Part shown: positions 30,151 through 42,139 of the stretch, in pieces
Layout: the number at the start of each line of letters is the position of its first letter
How positions within the stretch are numbered: the first letter of the stretch is position 1
The notes under the pieces: generated by a model
Seen by the model: the letters and a program-made list of their open reading frames with translations, nothing else
What the model was told of the DNA's origin: nothing
The model's database searches: none
Source: Clonostachys chloroleuca
Taxonomy: Eukaryota; Ascomycota; Sordariomycetes; Hypocreales; Bionectriaceae
Direction: 5' to 3'
Assembly (NCBI GenBank): GCA_037952775.1
Contig: JBANAY010000003.1
Location: forward strand, 31,372,001-31,436,000
Length of the DNA stretch: 64,000 bases
Translations under genes and position numbers: made by a program

Positions 30151-30973
30151 ATGAAGGGTCTCAGCTTGATTGCTTTGGCATCCGCCGTCATGGTCGCAGT
30201 CGGAACAACCAAGACTACCCTCAGCTCGGTTGAATCTACCACCTCGACTGGATCCGCCTGCTCGTACGCCGGATAGCTTCACTATTGTCATTGCACCTGA
30301 ATTTTCAAATTACTGACAATTATCTCGGTAGGCTCGTCACTTCAACTGCGTATGCAATCAACACGAAGCTCGAAAACCCAACCAAGTGGCTGGCGTCAAT
30401 CAACCGCAAGTACTATCGAGGCCAGCACTCTTGGTCAGACTCGATCCCCATCTTCACGGCTACTGTTGAACACGCCGGCTCAATGGTGCCTGCGATCGGA
30501 TATGTCGCCTCGGGAATCTTGGAGATCGAGGGATACAAAATCACCTCGTCCGTCGTCACGGCGACAGCTTGTGGCACCACCCAGCCTTCCTCAGACCCGG
30601 ACAGCATCTGCCACCTGTCCAACAACGACGGTTTGTGATACCCAAGAATAGGAATTCTACGCGAATCCGGATAATTAAAGCCACAGGTTGCAGGAAACTG
30701 CGAGGGAGACGGAGTCAATCCGGGTAGATACGAGTGTGTTGCCCACAATGATCACTGTACGTTGCATATCCCCATCCGTGTTGGTTGCACTGCTCAACAA
30801 AATTCTAATGACTGTCGCCAGGGCACTGTCCCGTGGGAATTGATCCACCATCCGACCATCCTGGTCGTCCAGGTCGCTTCACTTCCCAGAACGACGGGAA
30901 CACGTCCTGCTTCGCCACGGTGATCGCAAGCGTCTTTTTTGGTATCGCCGTAGTGGCCGTGATGTGTATGTAA
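30151..30973 (+). CDS. Secreted or surface-anchored protein with C-terminal hydrophobic tail, family not recognised
   Basis: Four exons, 30151-30263, 30332-30630, 30694-30756 and 30822-30973, join in frame to 208 residues. The N-terminus MKGLSLIALASAVMVAVGTT is a signal peptide, followed by Ser/Thr-rich sequence. The middle contains AINTKLENPTKWLASI and four or five cysteines (CGTTQ, ICHLSNNDGNC, YECVAHNDHWHC). The last 20 residues (CFATVIASVFFGIAVVAVM) are strongly hydrophobic and follow a small-residue stretch (DGNTS), so the product may be GPI-anchored or tail-anchored at the cell surface. In exon 3 the second acceptor (TTGCAG at 30688-30693) was chosen because the first breaks frame. Function is unknown. 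Confidence 0.75.
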
Positions 30974-33741
30974 GAGGCATTGAAGGCCACCTCTGTCATA
31001 TCACGGTTATATGCTGCCGCAAGCGTCAGCTATAGTTTATAGAAGAGTCAGAAGGCCCAGACCCAATGACGGGCGATGGGCGACGACTTATAACGTGGCA
31101 GGATGGATGGTAATCGAGGCCCTAGCATGTACAGTTATCACATGAAGGTCCCGTTAATGTATGTACGCATGGCTGCCTAGATGGTAATTAATTTGAGACC
31201 CGGGAATCTGTTTAGATGAGAGGGATAACATGCATGCAGTTGTGTCATCTCCTCCAAGGTCCCGAGATCACATGAGAGTTTGATGACTGAGACGTTAGCC
31301 AGGTGTTCCCGCCATGAGTTTTCTGGCTGTTGGCTCGGCTGCTACAACTTCCAATAGAGGCTAAGCACTTATATTGCCATATCTATTTGGGAATTCCAAG
31401 CCTGGAAAAAAAAGTCCTGCTGTCTTCCTTGGACTTCATTAGCAAATCCCTATTCAGCCCTTCCAACGCAAACGGCAGTAAATATCGTCTTTTGTACGCA
31501 TTGTGAAGTAGAGGTGCGCTAGCTACAGAAAGCTCGGTTAGCTTAAGCTTTTCTTTTTTAGTATTTTTAAATCAAAAATCCATGTAGCGATAAGAGGAAA
31601 GGTGTTATGTTCAGCATCAGACTGAGCCTATGTTGACCAAACGATCTTTGTCTCTTTGATGAGCCTTATCACTTTGACAAGCTAACCATTTATCTCGAAC
31701 CCCATGGCGATCAACCCACCGTCTTGAATTACCATGCTGTGTAGACGTGGAGCGCGACCCTAGATAAGTATGGTGGTGGTTTCCGCTTGGTTGGGAGCTT
31801 CTGAGGTAACGAGCGAGGTAATAAGTCGGGATGTTCATATTGTTACCGATCTTTACCATTTATTACTTGGTCCCTTTTGTACAAGATTGGGACATTGATT
31901 ATTCTATTGTCTGTGTGATGTATACTTGAGTGTTTTCAAGATTTAGGAACCCGTTCTAGTTAATTTAAGCAACGAGAGCCCTAGATTATCTGCTTCAGTA
32001 TCTGTATTCTGTAGTCTCCAGTTTTCTCCTTGTTTTCTCTTTTCTTTCTGCAACTCGATGACTCTCTCTACTAGCCCATTTTCCTCGCGAAAGGCTTGGA
32101 CTAACAGCCTTTCTCATGTTGTTAGTATCTGCCCATCCACAGCGACTATAAATTGACCTCTTTGGTTCTGACTTTTTTCTGACTTTTGAAGTTTATAAGA
32201 GCCATATCTGCGAATCTTGCCTCTGTAGATCCAGGTGAGAAGCTAAAGAAATGCCGGGCTAATTTCATTCTTGAATCGATAACAGGTAGGAGCCGTCCAC
32301 TCGTTGAGATTGTTGCAGCAAACGGATCTCGACTTTAGATGGTACGGTAGCCCTTCCCTTATATAAATACGCGGGCAATTTGACCACATTGTTGACGGAG
32401 TATTAGTTTCCGTTGATTCGCAGCCATGAGAGTATTAAACAATGCACATGTCGCTCTGATAGACATAATCATTCCGCTCCCATATTAAAACCAAGTAGTA
32501 GAAGCTTTGGCTTATTTTGAAATTTCGGGATAAACTCAAGAACACAATGCTCTAAGTTTTCAAGCTCGACTCGTTGCTCTTGGCCAAACTGGTGTAAGCC
32601 CCGAGCTTTTATACCTCCTTGACAATACTAGACATTACGTTCTGTTTCTTTCTTTATCTAGATATAAAGAGTTAAGTCTTGAATTCGATCATCCATGAGA
32701 AATTTCAGAAGATATGACCAGTTAGCAGGATCCGCTGAAGCTAGATATTCCTATCTGAAAGTTGGAAGATATGCAAGATAAACTTGATGAGGTATACGGT
32801 CCAGTCTTCTTCGCTTACAATGTCAGAATGATCTAATATCAGGAGTAAGAAAGGCCGAATTGTCAAGAGCATCCCATCCCAAGATCTCAAGAGCCTTTAG
32901 TTGTTGGCCTCGCGCAGTTTCTTGACTTTATATACATTTAACCCGGTAAAGGCATCATGTTTTCTAACACCAAGATCTAAAGCAAATATCCTACTAATTC
33001 TACTAGTATTACCACTTCTAATTGTTTCTTTTTTCAATAAGGAATTGTGTTGTTCTAGATATCCATACATCTTTCAACATCCAAGTCTTGACCAACGACC
33101 CAAGGTTGGAATCGTTACACAGAAGACCAGTTGACCGAACACCGATGACGCTTCGAGTCTTTCTCTAGAACATTCAAAGGACCAAATGATAAATCATCCT
33201 GCTTAAAGAATAAACGTGTCAGAACCCCTGCACGTGGGAATCCCTTGTGAGACCCAGCGTCGGGGCTCGGGACCAGTTAAACAGTTCAGTTCGGACACGA
33301 AGCTCCGTTTCTTCGCGTACAGAAATGAGAAGCAACGTAGGCACAACAGCGAGAGAAGAAATGCACTATGATAATTAAAACAATGAATTTCCAACATCGC
33401 TCAATCATCAGTAGGCTCTTGCTTTTCTTTCCAAATTTTTGATCGACCATGATGCAATGGTCGATGGTCGCTGGTTTATGGTGCTGGAGGTGGCCGATAA
33501 GATAAGAAAAAGTTGAACTAAGCTCGCACATGCAAGATGCGAGACATGCATCACAACACCACATCAGCTTCCCCCCCCTTACCACGAGGTTCTCGCATAT
33601 TACTCTTACATGTTTCCCATGAGAGCATGCTCCATTAATCACTAATACCCCTCGGCTGACCGTCTTCGGAACCTCTCGCTCTCTACACCAACAAACCGAC
33701 CCTTTAAAACCAACGGCCTCGAAGCCCACCAGTCTCTCGAA
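30974..33741. other. Gene-poor AT-rich stretch, 2.8 kb
   Basis: No gene, RNA or clear repeat was recognised. Short ORFs (31617-31859, 32901-33134) have no features. A Cys-rich minus ORF at 33286-33729 opens with GTG and overlaps the NUC1 promoter, so it is not called. Confidence 0.55.
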
Positions 33742-34788
33742 ATGTCCAAATCAGTTGCTATGGTCGCTGTCCTCGGTGCAGGAGGAGGCGCCGCACTTAC
33801 CGCCGCCGTCATGTCTCTACGAGGAAACAGCAAGAAGCCTGAAATCCAGGCTGCAAGCACCGCTACTCCAACCGCACCCGTCATCGCTGGCCCTCCCGTT
33901 CCAGTTGCAATCCCACCATCCCAGATATTCTCACCGCCAGGCGCAGCTCCCGCTGCCCCTGGCGGCCTCGTCGACCCGGCCGGCCTCTTCCAGTATGGCT
34001 TCCCCGGCCCCGTTGCCGACGTTGCAAACCGCCACGCCCTCGTCTCGAGCTACGATCGCCGCACACGCAACCCTCACTGGGTCGTCGAGCACATCACTCC
34101 CCAGTCCCTCGCCACCCGCGACGGAGACCGCAAGAACAGCACCTTCGTCGAGGACCCCGACGTACCCCAGAAGTTCCGCGGCCTCCTCAAGGACTACTTC
34201 CGCAGCGGCTACGACCGCGGCCACCAGGTCCCCGCCGCCGACTGCAAGTGGTCCCAGCAGGCCATGGACGAGACCTTCTACCTCACCAACATGTGCCCCC
34301 AGGTCGGCGAGGGCTTCAACCGCGACTACTGGGCGCACTTTGAGGACTTTTGCCGCCGCCTGACCGTCCGGTACCCGTCCGTCCGCATCGTCACCGGCCC
34401 TCTCTACCTGCCCCGCAAGGACCCCGTTGACAACAAGTGGTACGTCAAGTACGAGATGATTGGCAGCCCGCCCTCCATCGCCGTCCCCACGCACTTCTAC
34501 AAGGTCATCTTCGCCGAGGACGGCCGCGTGGGCGGCAACGTCGCCCTGGGCGCCTTCGTCCTCCCCAACGCGCCCATCTCCAACGACAAGCCCATCACTG
34601 ACTTCGAGGTCCCTGTCGAGGCCGTGGAGCGCGCGAGCGCCCTCGAGTTCGCGTCCAAGCTGCCCGTGCAGAGGAGGAGGAGGCTGTGCACCGACACCAC
34701 CTGCGCCCTCATCATCAAGGACTACGCCGAGCGGCAAAAGTCCGTGGTCAAGGGAGACAGACGAGCGCTTCCCCCGCCCAGCTCATAA
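33742..34788 (+). CDS. NUC1: Mitochondrial DNA/RNA nuclease Nuc1 (endonuclease G)
   Basis: A single-exon protein of 348 residues. The N-terminus (MSKSVAMVAVLGAGGGAALTAAV) is a small hydrophobic anchor typical of mitochondrial EndoG, followed by a Pro/Ala-rich linker. The beta-beta-alpha metal (DNA/RNA non-specific) nuclease domain spans about 85-320, with the active-site motif DRGH at 158-161 (His161 catalytic) in YDRGHQVPAADCKWS. The metal-binding Asn is expected in TNMCPQVGEGFNRDYW. It degrades nucleic acids in mitochondria and can act in programmed cell death and in mitochondrial DNA turnover. High GC at codon third positions contrasts with the AT-rich DNA upstream. Confidence 0.95.
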   Translation: MSKSVAMVAVLGAGGGAALTAAVMSLRGNSKKPEIQAASTATPTAPVIAGPPVPVAIPPSQIFSPPGAAPAAPGGLVDPAGLFQYGFPGPVADVANRHALVSSYDRRTRNPHWVVEHITPQSLATRDGDRKNSTFVEDPDVPQKFRGLLKDYFRSGYDRGHQVPAADCKWSQQAMDETFYLTNMCPQVGEGFNRDYWAHFEDFCRRLTVRYPSVRIVTGPLYLPRKDPVDNKWYVKYEMIGSPPSIAVPTHFYKVIFAEDGRVGGNVALGAFVLPNAPISNDKPITDFEVPVEAVERASALEFASKLPVQRRRRLCTDTTCALIIKDYAERQKSVVKGDRRALPPPSS

Positions 34789-35311
34789 AGCAGTCGTGTA
34801 CCAATAGACTTGCTTGATACGAATGAGTGGCTAGGTTGATGAATTATGGTTTTCTTTCCGTCCTTTTATTTGCTTTCCGTCACTCACCTAGTTTTCAAGT
34901 TTGGTTTTGTTTTTCACTTTTCCCTTTATTTCTCAGATAGACTGGACATGGTTTACAAGAGAAGAGATTTCAGATTGCATCACTGCATAGACACGGGACA
35001 TGAGCGAGGGATATCAGCATGATGGGGCCATTTGCTCAAACACTTATGTATAGTATGATGAAATGACATTATTAGATAGACTTCTTTTTTAAAGCCCCGT
35101 ATTTACATGCCTATTTATGACTCTCCTGACGATCCTGTAGTCCTTCCAGGCCCAACAATACATTTTCCACCTCCATCGCTCCGGAATACAAGCAAATACC
35201 TACTTCCAGAGGACAGCCCAAGGGTATCTTTTCAGAGAGCCCCCCTCCAGATAAATAAGTGGGTAAGATGGATGACTTAGAATGGAAGGGAAACAAGGCT
35301 TGGAAAACTCT
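34789..35311. other. 3' flanks of convergent NUC1 and PFS2
   Basis: No gene was seen. Confidence 0.6.
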
Positions 35312-37579
35312 CTACCTAGCTCGAGTATACCTTCCCTGTCTCTGTTCAGAACGCAGACTGTCCTCCTGGCTGGGCAGTGGTGCCCTCCGCCCAGCGTCCC
35401 CAGCCGCACCGGGAGGGGGTGGCGGCGGTGGTGGGAAGGGGAAGTTGCCGGGTGGGGGAACTCCCCCCGGGGGCGGTTTGAAATCGGGCGGGATAGAAAT
35501 GCCGGCATCTCTCATCATCTCGAAAATCTTGGCCGCATCAGGCGGGTTGTTCGGGTCGAAGCCTGGGAGTGGTGGTAGAAGAGGTGCACCATTGAGGGGG
35601 AAGGGAGGTGGTGGGATGGGGGGAGCGCCCGGGTTGGCAACCATCCCGGGTAGAGGAGGGGGAGGCACGCCATTCGCACCTCCGAGGCCAGGAACACCAC
35701 CCAGGCCGGGCAGCAGGCCGGGGATGTTGGAGAGGCCTGGGGGAGCGCCGGGGCGAGCATCTTGGTCGACGAGGGCGTCCGCCTCGTCTTCCAGTTCTTG
35801 CTGTTCCTCCTCCTGTCTCTGCTTGCGATTTCCACGGCGATCCCAGGTTCCCTGTGCCTCTGCGGCAGCCTCGCCGATGTGATACCTATCCTGGGAGACC
35901 TCTGTGTCTCCAGGACGAGCGCGGGTCCAGAATCGGGTTATGCGGTCATTGGAACCTGAGGCGAGAATATGGCCCATGGGATGCCAGTCTAGAGACCACA
36001 CCGCATAGTCGTGGGCATATGGCACTTTGTGCATTGGCCACACGGATTGGGCTGGGGTGGAGGTAGGGTCTGGGCTATCCCAGGGAGAGACGGTAAGAGG
36101 GTGGCCAGCGGGAGGGTTGGGCGTATCCAAGAGGTAGTGGAAGATGGAGCCATCCATGCCGCCAGTCGTCAGGAGGTTAGCATGCACAGGATGCCAAGTT
36201 AGAGTAGAAATGTCCTTTTCATGCCCCTTGAGCAAGCAAATATCTCGCATGATTCTAAGGTCGAAAATTCTAGCAGTCTGGTCTCTGGCCGAAGTGGCCA
36301 AGCAGTGGCCTTGGACCTTCTCAAAGAGAACCTTGGTGACGGTACTCTTGTGCCCATGCAGAGTTGTAAGACAGTTCTTGGACCGCGGGTCCCACAACTT
36401 CACCAAGTGATCCTTGGATCCGGACACGATGAGGCCCAGACGGTTGTGCCAGTCCACACTCTTGGCATCCCAGCCGTGGCCTTCTAGCTTTGATTCCATT
36501 ACACCTCCCGTGAAGTCAAAAATCTTCAGAGTCGAGTCGTCTGACGCGGTGACAAACTTGTTATCCTGCGGACTGAAAGCCAAGTCCCGGATCGGGTCAG
36601 AATGGGCGTTGATGTTTTCAACGTTGTTGAAATTCGGTAACCAGTACTTGATGACGCCATCGTGGTCTCCTGAAATGAGCCATTCGTCGCTATGTGAGTA
36701 CTCCAACGCCCGGATGGCCGAGTCATGAGCCTGCATGATAGTCTCGAAGTTGAATCCAGTGCCGTTCCACAGCGTGAACTCGCCGCTGGTGGAAGCGGTT
36801 AGCAACCTGCGGCCTTGGGGCGTCCATCGAACCACATTGATAGGATGCTTGATTTTGTTTAGTGAGGAATGAAGATGCTTAGTAGGGATACTATCAACAG
36901 ATCGTGTTGGTCGGCCAATTGGCGGAACCATCTAACCGTTCGCATTAGCGGGCAAGTCATATCATATTAGGAAGTTGTTCAATGGCTTAAGATGAACTCA
37001 CATCAACGATGTAGCTTGCGCTGGGCCGCTCAGACTCGCCTGTATACGGCCCTTTGTAATTGGGGGCTCTATTTCGTAGCCAGTGAGTAACAGTAGCACT
37101 GTAGTCGGTGACGGGTCCTAGAGAAGGAAATCGTAAGCTTCCATAGGCCGGTATGTCATCCTGAAGCGGAAATGGATGGTGGATGTAAGGGGCGCGAGTG
37201 CTTCTCTTGTGTAGAGATGGTAGAATAGAGGAAGACTTCATCTATTGCATGACGTAGAGCACCCTCTCCTCTAACTTGGCATGGGATGTGGCAAGCCTCC
37301 GCTCGGAGAAGGTAGATGCCCAACAACAGATAGAGTAAGAAGCACATGATGATCACAGATGGTTTCACTACTCTATCAGGCAGGGCAGCAGTTCAAGAGA
37401 AAAGATATGACCTTTGAGCTTTGATTTCGTGCACTAAAGGCCGGGTGTAGAAGGGACGGTGAAGCAACTGTTCGTGTCAAGCGACTGCACTTACGGCGAC
37501 CTCTAGGAGCTCTAACAAACGCGCCATCCTGCCCTCCAGCCCGATCCCCCTGGGGCTCTCCCCTAGGCTCGTAGGCCAT
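35312..37579 (-). CDS. PFS2: Polyadenylation factor subunit Pfs2 (WDR33), WD40 protein
   Basis: Pfs2 is a scaffold of the cleavage and polyadenylation factor that processes mRNA 3' ends in the nucleus. Exons 37579-37495, 37117-37002 and 36931-35312 give 606 residues. The N-terminus carries the family motif RGRRPVTDYS across the first splice, then [13 protein letters not shown] and PSASYIVD. Seven WD40 repeats follow (for example [17 protein letters not shown]-like units and [11 protein letters not shown]). After them come a charged helix ([19 protein letters not shown]) and a long Pro/Gly-rich tail ending [25 protein letters not shown], as in filamentous fungi. The first intron is 377 bp, unusually long here. 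G/C-rich ORFs on the other strand are shadows of the proline-rich tail. Confidence 0.95.
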
Positions 37580-39264
37580 TATGGTAATTTATCTGCCCCG
37601 GATACTTGAACCATTCGCAAACCGCGTGCCACTGCTGGGTGTAGTGATAAGAGCTTATGTCTAAACCCAGGTTGGTGTGGCTGAAGAGCGACGCGTTGAA
37701 TGAGGTGCAATTGAAAGTGATGGGGCTGGCTTCTGCTTGCTGAGTATCACCCTAATGTGCTGAATAAATATGGTTCAGGAGAGGAGGTCGTATGTATGCG
37801 TGCGTTCTGTTATGGTGCGGCAACTTGATCTCTCTTTGCTGGCTGAATTCACCATTGAAACATCTTTGTGATGGCCACTGGGAAGAGAGCTTTCGCCAGC
37901 CTGAACTACGGTCACGTGAGTGTTTGCTGGAGCGGGTCTTATTAGTCAGCGGTCCGAGCGATATCCACCACCGCTCCAGACGGTCCCTGGTGATCACAGC
38001 TTGTGGGTTGGGGGAAGTATGACCACTCCGTCATGCCCTGCGGCTCAATGCTGGCAAGAGATCATGCACTTGGAATTGACAGCAGAGACGAGTCACAGAA
38101 TGATGTTGTTGTGGCGCATGTCGAAAATGAATGGTGGGCCGACACCTTGGCAAATGTCTAACCAAAGCATATGGCCGAGCCTGGAACTTATGCCTTTATA
38201 CAAGCACAACAAAGGGGATGTCACGTCACGCTTCTGCGCTGCATGCAACCCCGCTTGGCATTCAGCACGCCTTTGCCTACCTATCATTATCGTTATCTTA
38301 CCACCGTGGTGGTGTTGGCCGTTGGAGAGAATAGGAGAAGGCGGCGGCTGGCATGTAAAACATACCCAAGCTTCTCGACCAGCAACGCCACATGAAACAA
38401 GGGTTCTCTACCCACTTTCTATTCGAATTTATCAGTCTACCTATTTTTACTAAACAAGTGAACGCAGTCAAGCGCATGGCCCAAGACTTTCACATGCTTA
38501 TTTCTCTAATGTACTTAACAAACTGGCAATAGCGCTGGTACCCGCTAAAATGGCTCGCCGCCGGGGTCCCGTTGCTGCTCGGGCCGTATTGAGAACGAGC
38601 GGCATCCATCCAGCAAACGAGGATCCCTCGCTGTCGGTCTCGGGTTTCAGTCCTGTTTTTTTTCTCCTTCCCTTGCCCTTCAGAACCCTTTATCTTCGTC
38701 GGAGTATTTATATGGTCTTTCCTGCATCAAATTGTCTCACCCATCCGATTACCTAACTCTGAGGGGTCTGCATATCGTAGCCTTCGCTCAACCCTCCGTT
38801 TCAAACTAAGGACCGTTATCAGCGAGTCCAGCATTCCCCACCTCGCCTCAGCAGCCTCGCTTCCTCCCTCCAATTCATCCTGCAAGTCGCCTGCCTGGGG
38901 AGCTTGTGGCATTATACGTGCATGTCGATTGTCGAATGGAAATACGGCTCTCCCTGTCATTCCAGGAATAGCGCATCGGCTAGCAGACGCGGTGCCATCT
39001 GTTGGAGGGTGCCCCGCCCTTGTCCCTGGGTGTCTCGAAACTCAAAAACGTAATCTATCATCAGCTCATTCCGTCCGTCCATTGTCAACACGTATTATAT
39101 GCATACTACATTCTCCTTATCTTGCATACACACACACATATATATATATATCATATATGAGTCCGCCCGTACAGAGCACGAGGCTTCCAGCACCGACAAT
39201 TCCAGGGATCTAATCTGTTTAACCAAACCCCCCATCCATTGCAGCCAGGCAATTGCAAGCAAAC
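37580..39264. other. Divergent 5' region between PFS2 and DGAT1, 1.7 kb
   Basis: No gene was recognised. It includes a CA/TA microsatellite at about 39129-39157 near the DGAT1 start, likely in its 5' leader or promoter. Confidence 0.55.
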
Positions 39265-41026
39265 ATGAAGGCGGCTGTGACGGCCACCTCGACTGGCGTT
39301 GAGCACGTCAATGGCAACGCCAATGTTACCTCGCGGCGCAACGGGCAAGTGGAAACGAGCTCGCCCGAGGTAACGTCAAAGAATCATCCAGCCCGGAAGT
39401 ATCGACATGTTGCTGCTGTGCACTCCAAGACGAGGCCCTCCTGCTTGAGCCATGACGCCGAGGCCGCCCCAAGCTTTATCGGCTTCCGAAACCTTATGGT
39501 GATTGTTCTCGGTATGTGTTGACTAAAACCTCACACTCTTCCTGCGAGGAATGCGAGCATATACAATGCATGCAATTGTGCTGGCAGCCGACTAACAACT
39601 GTTGGGTTAAAGTGGTTGGTAACCTACGGCTAATGATTGAGAACCTTCAAAAGGTATGGATCAATCAAATCCTCACCATTGTCATCAATTCCATAAGACT
39701 AACCAATTTGCTATTGATAGTATGGAGTCTTAATCTGCCTGAGCTGCCATGACTACAGCCGAAAGGATGTCGTCACTGGGCTGTTGCTCTACTTCCTCGT
39801 CCCCTGCCATCTCTTTGCCGCCTATCTCATTGAGCTGGCAGCCGCTCAACAGGCCCTTGGGTCCAGGAAGCGCATCAAAGATGGCGCAACCGGGCCATCC
39901 GAGGAAGACAGGAGGCGCTTTCACTCAACCTGGGTCATCGTGGCCTGGGCTCATGCTGTGAACATCACCCTCGGTCTCGCCATCACGACATATGTCGTCT
40001 ACTTCCACATCTACCACCCACTCATCGGCACTCTTACCGAGATGCACGCCGTCATTGTATGGCTCAAGACAGCCTCGTACGCATTCACGAACAGAGATCT
40101 CCGTCATGCATACCTCCATCCCGTCAAGGGAGAGCTCGTCCCCGAGCTGTATACATCATGCCCCTACCCCCAGAACATCACTATGTCCAACCTCGTCTAC
40201 TTCTGGTGGGCACCCACCCTCGTGTACCAGCCCGTCTACCCCCGCACCGACAAGATCAGATGGATCTTCGTAGCGAAGCGGCTCGCCGAGGTCTTCTGCC
40301 TCAGCGTCTTCATCTGGGTCGCGACCGCGCAGTACGCCACGCCCGTCCTGGTCAACTCCCTGGACAAGATCGCCTCCCTAGACATCCCCTCCATCCTGGA
40401 GCGCCTCCTCAAGCTGTCGACCATCTCCCTCGTCATCTGGCTCGCCGGCTTCTTCGCCCTGTTCCAGTCCTTCCTCAACGCCCTCGCCGAGGTGCTCCGC
40501 TTCGGCGACCGGTCCTTCTACGACGACTGGTGGAACAGCGAGAGCCTGGGCGCCTACTGGCGCACGTGGAACAAGCCCGTGTACACGTACTTTAAGAGGC
40601 ACATCTACATGCCCATGGTCGGCCGCGGGTGGAGCCCCATGGCGTCCAGCCTCGCCGTCTTCACCCTCTCTGCTGCCCTGCACGAGATTCTGGTCGGAGT
40701 GCCAACCCACAACATCATTGGTAAGTCTTGATTTTCGTTTTTTTCTCCCTGTCCCAAACAAACCAGATCGCGCCGAATGGTTTTCAGTTTCTAATGGAGC
40801 ATGGATAGGCGTTGCGTTCTTGGGAATGTTCCTGCAGCTGCCCCTCATTGCCATCACCGCCCCCCTGGAGAAGATGAAGCTTGGCAAGGGCGGGAAGCTA
40901 GTCGGCAACATCATCTTCTGGGTCTCCTTCACGATATTCGGCCAGCCGTTTGCGGCTCTCATGTACTTTTACGCGTGGCAGGCCAAATATGGCAGTGTCA
41001 GTAAGAGAGCAATGGCTCCAAAGTAA
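39265..41026 (+). CDS. DGAT1: Diacylglycerol O-acyltransferase, DGAT1-type MBOAT
   Basis: It makes triacylglycerol from diacylglycerol and acyl-CoA in the ER membrane. Exons 39265-39511, 39613-39653, 39721-40720 and 40809-41026 give 501 residues, the usual length. The hydrophilic N-terminus (about 75 residues) precedes eight or more membrane segments. The family signature FYDDWWN lies in RFGDRSFYDDWWNSES, and the catalytic MBOAT His is in AALHEILVGVP. VVGNLRLMIENLQKYG is the conserved cytosolic-loop segment and spans two splice sites. Sterol acyltransferases (ARE1/2) share these motifs; the overall length and the block RHIYMPMVGRGW favour DGAT1. An upstream TTG-started extension was rejected. 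It converges with STE14. Confidence 0.9.
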
Positions 41027-41299
41027 GAGTGGGCATTTGGTTCTTCTACGTCAAGGGTAATCATCAATATCATGTACATACACGACTAAGAGTGCTTTCT
41101 TCAGGAGCGTCCACTGTATAGTAATACAAATTGAGGAGGGCATATTGAGTTCATGAGTACATTTGTCTTGCGATACACGTATGCTGATCAATCGTTGATT
41201 AAAACATATTCGGGATAAAAGGTCTGGTCTCTAGAGCTGCCATGCAAGCAGGAAAAATTAGGTTCGAGAACCTCCATAGAGCAAAATAATACTCTTCCT

Positions 41300-42139
41300 T
41301 CAAGGAACGAACGGGATCATGGTCCCGACGCGCTTCCGGTACTCCTTGTAGTCATCGCCGAAGAACACAATCAAGTTGGCCTCCTCGGTGATGGTCCGAT
41401 CACGGAAGAACTTCCACAGCACGAGCGCATAAGCCACGAAGCAGAAGGTATTTCCCAGGACGAGCTGCGTGCCCAGCCCCCAGTAGAAGAAGCCGAAGTA
41501 GCTCGGGTGCCGGAGGACGGAGTAGAGGCCCGTCGTGACGAGCACGTGGGACTCGGCCTTCCTGGTCTGGACCAGGTGGTTGAAGCTGGCGCCGGCCTGC
41601 AGCATGGCGAGGGATCTGATCACCTGCCCACCGATGGTCATGACGAGGCCCGCGGCCAGGAGGACCGGTCCCAGGCCAAGGGGCGTCCAGGAGCGGTTGG
41701 GGAAGAAGATGCTGACGAAGAGACACTCCAGCGTGGCGGTTGCGTGGGCGATGGCGTATGACGGCCAGTTGGCGGTGAGGAGGAAGCTGTCGATCTTGGC
41801 GTTGAGCGTGTTCCGCTCGGCAGTGGTCCAGAACTCGAGGAAGTGGAAGAGAGCGAGGGAGAAGAGGAAGAAGGGGGCACGCCAGATGGGGTGGTCGGTG
41901 AAGATGAGGATGGCGGCCATGGTGATGAAGCTGGCAGCAAGGGCGATGCCCAGGCAGAAAGCACGCAGGGCGATGCCGGAGAGGGATCTGGACTCCCCGG
42001 GGAAGAGCGGCTTGAGCCTTTGGGCCATGACGGCCGGAGGAGCATCTTCAAACTCGGACTCGGATTCAGAGTAGTTTCGACGGCGCGCCGGTGGCCGGAC
42101 CGGCGCATTGCCGTTTTGTGCACGAGGAGTTGACGACAT
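41300..42139 (-). CDS. STE14: Protein-S-isoprenylcysteine O-methyltransferase (Ste14/ICMT)
   Basis: It methylates the C-terminal prenylcysteine of CAAX proteins such as Ras, Rho and mating a-factor in the ER membrane. A single exon of 279 residues. The first 45 residues are hydrophilic (RRRNYSESESEFEDAPP), followed by about six membrane segments. The C-terminal ICMT signature is complete: LVTTGLYSVLRHPSYFGFFY, then ITEEANLIVFFGDDYKEYRK and the end VGTMIPFVP. The His and Glu/Arg residues that bind AdoMet in this family are present (RHPSYFG, EE, DDYKEYRKR). It converges with DGAT1, 273 bp apart. Confidence 0.95.
   Translation of the reverse strand: MSSTPRAQNGNAPVRPPARRRNYSESESEFEDAPPAVMAQRLKPLFPGESRSLSGIALRAFCLGIALAASFITMAAILIFTDHPIWRAPFFLFSLALFHFLEFWTTAERNTLNAKIDSFLLTANWPSYAIAHATATLECLFVSIFFPNRSWTPLGLGPVLLAAGLVMTIGGQVIRSLAMLQAGASFNHLVQTRKAESHVLVTTGLYSVLRHPSYFGFFYWGLGTQLVLGNTFCFVAYALVLWKFFRDRTITEEANLIVFFGDDYKEYRKRVGTMIPFVP

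Noticed and set aside
33286..33729. Cys-rich 147-residue minus ORF upstream of NUC1
   Set aside because: It opens with GTG, has no signal peptide at its start and overlaps the NUC1 promoter.
33931..34737. 268-residue minus-strand ORF
   Set aside because: Antisense shadow of the GC-rich NUC1 gene.
35259..35882. 207-residue Gly-rich plus-strand ORF
   Set aside because: It is the antisense shadow of the Pro/Gly-rich tail of PFS2.
39129..39157. CA/TA run as a CRISPR-like or regulatory repeat
   Set aside because: Simple microsatellite; CRISPR arrays are not expected in fungi and no spacers exist.
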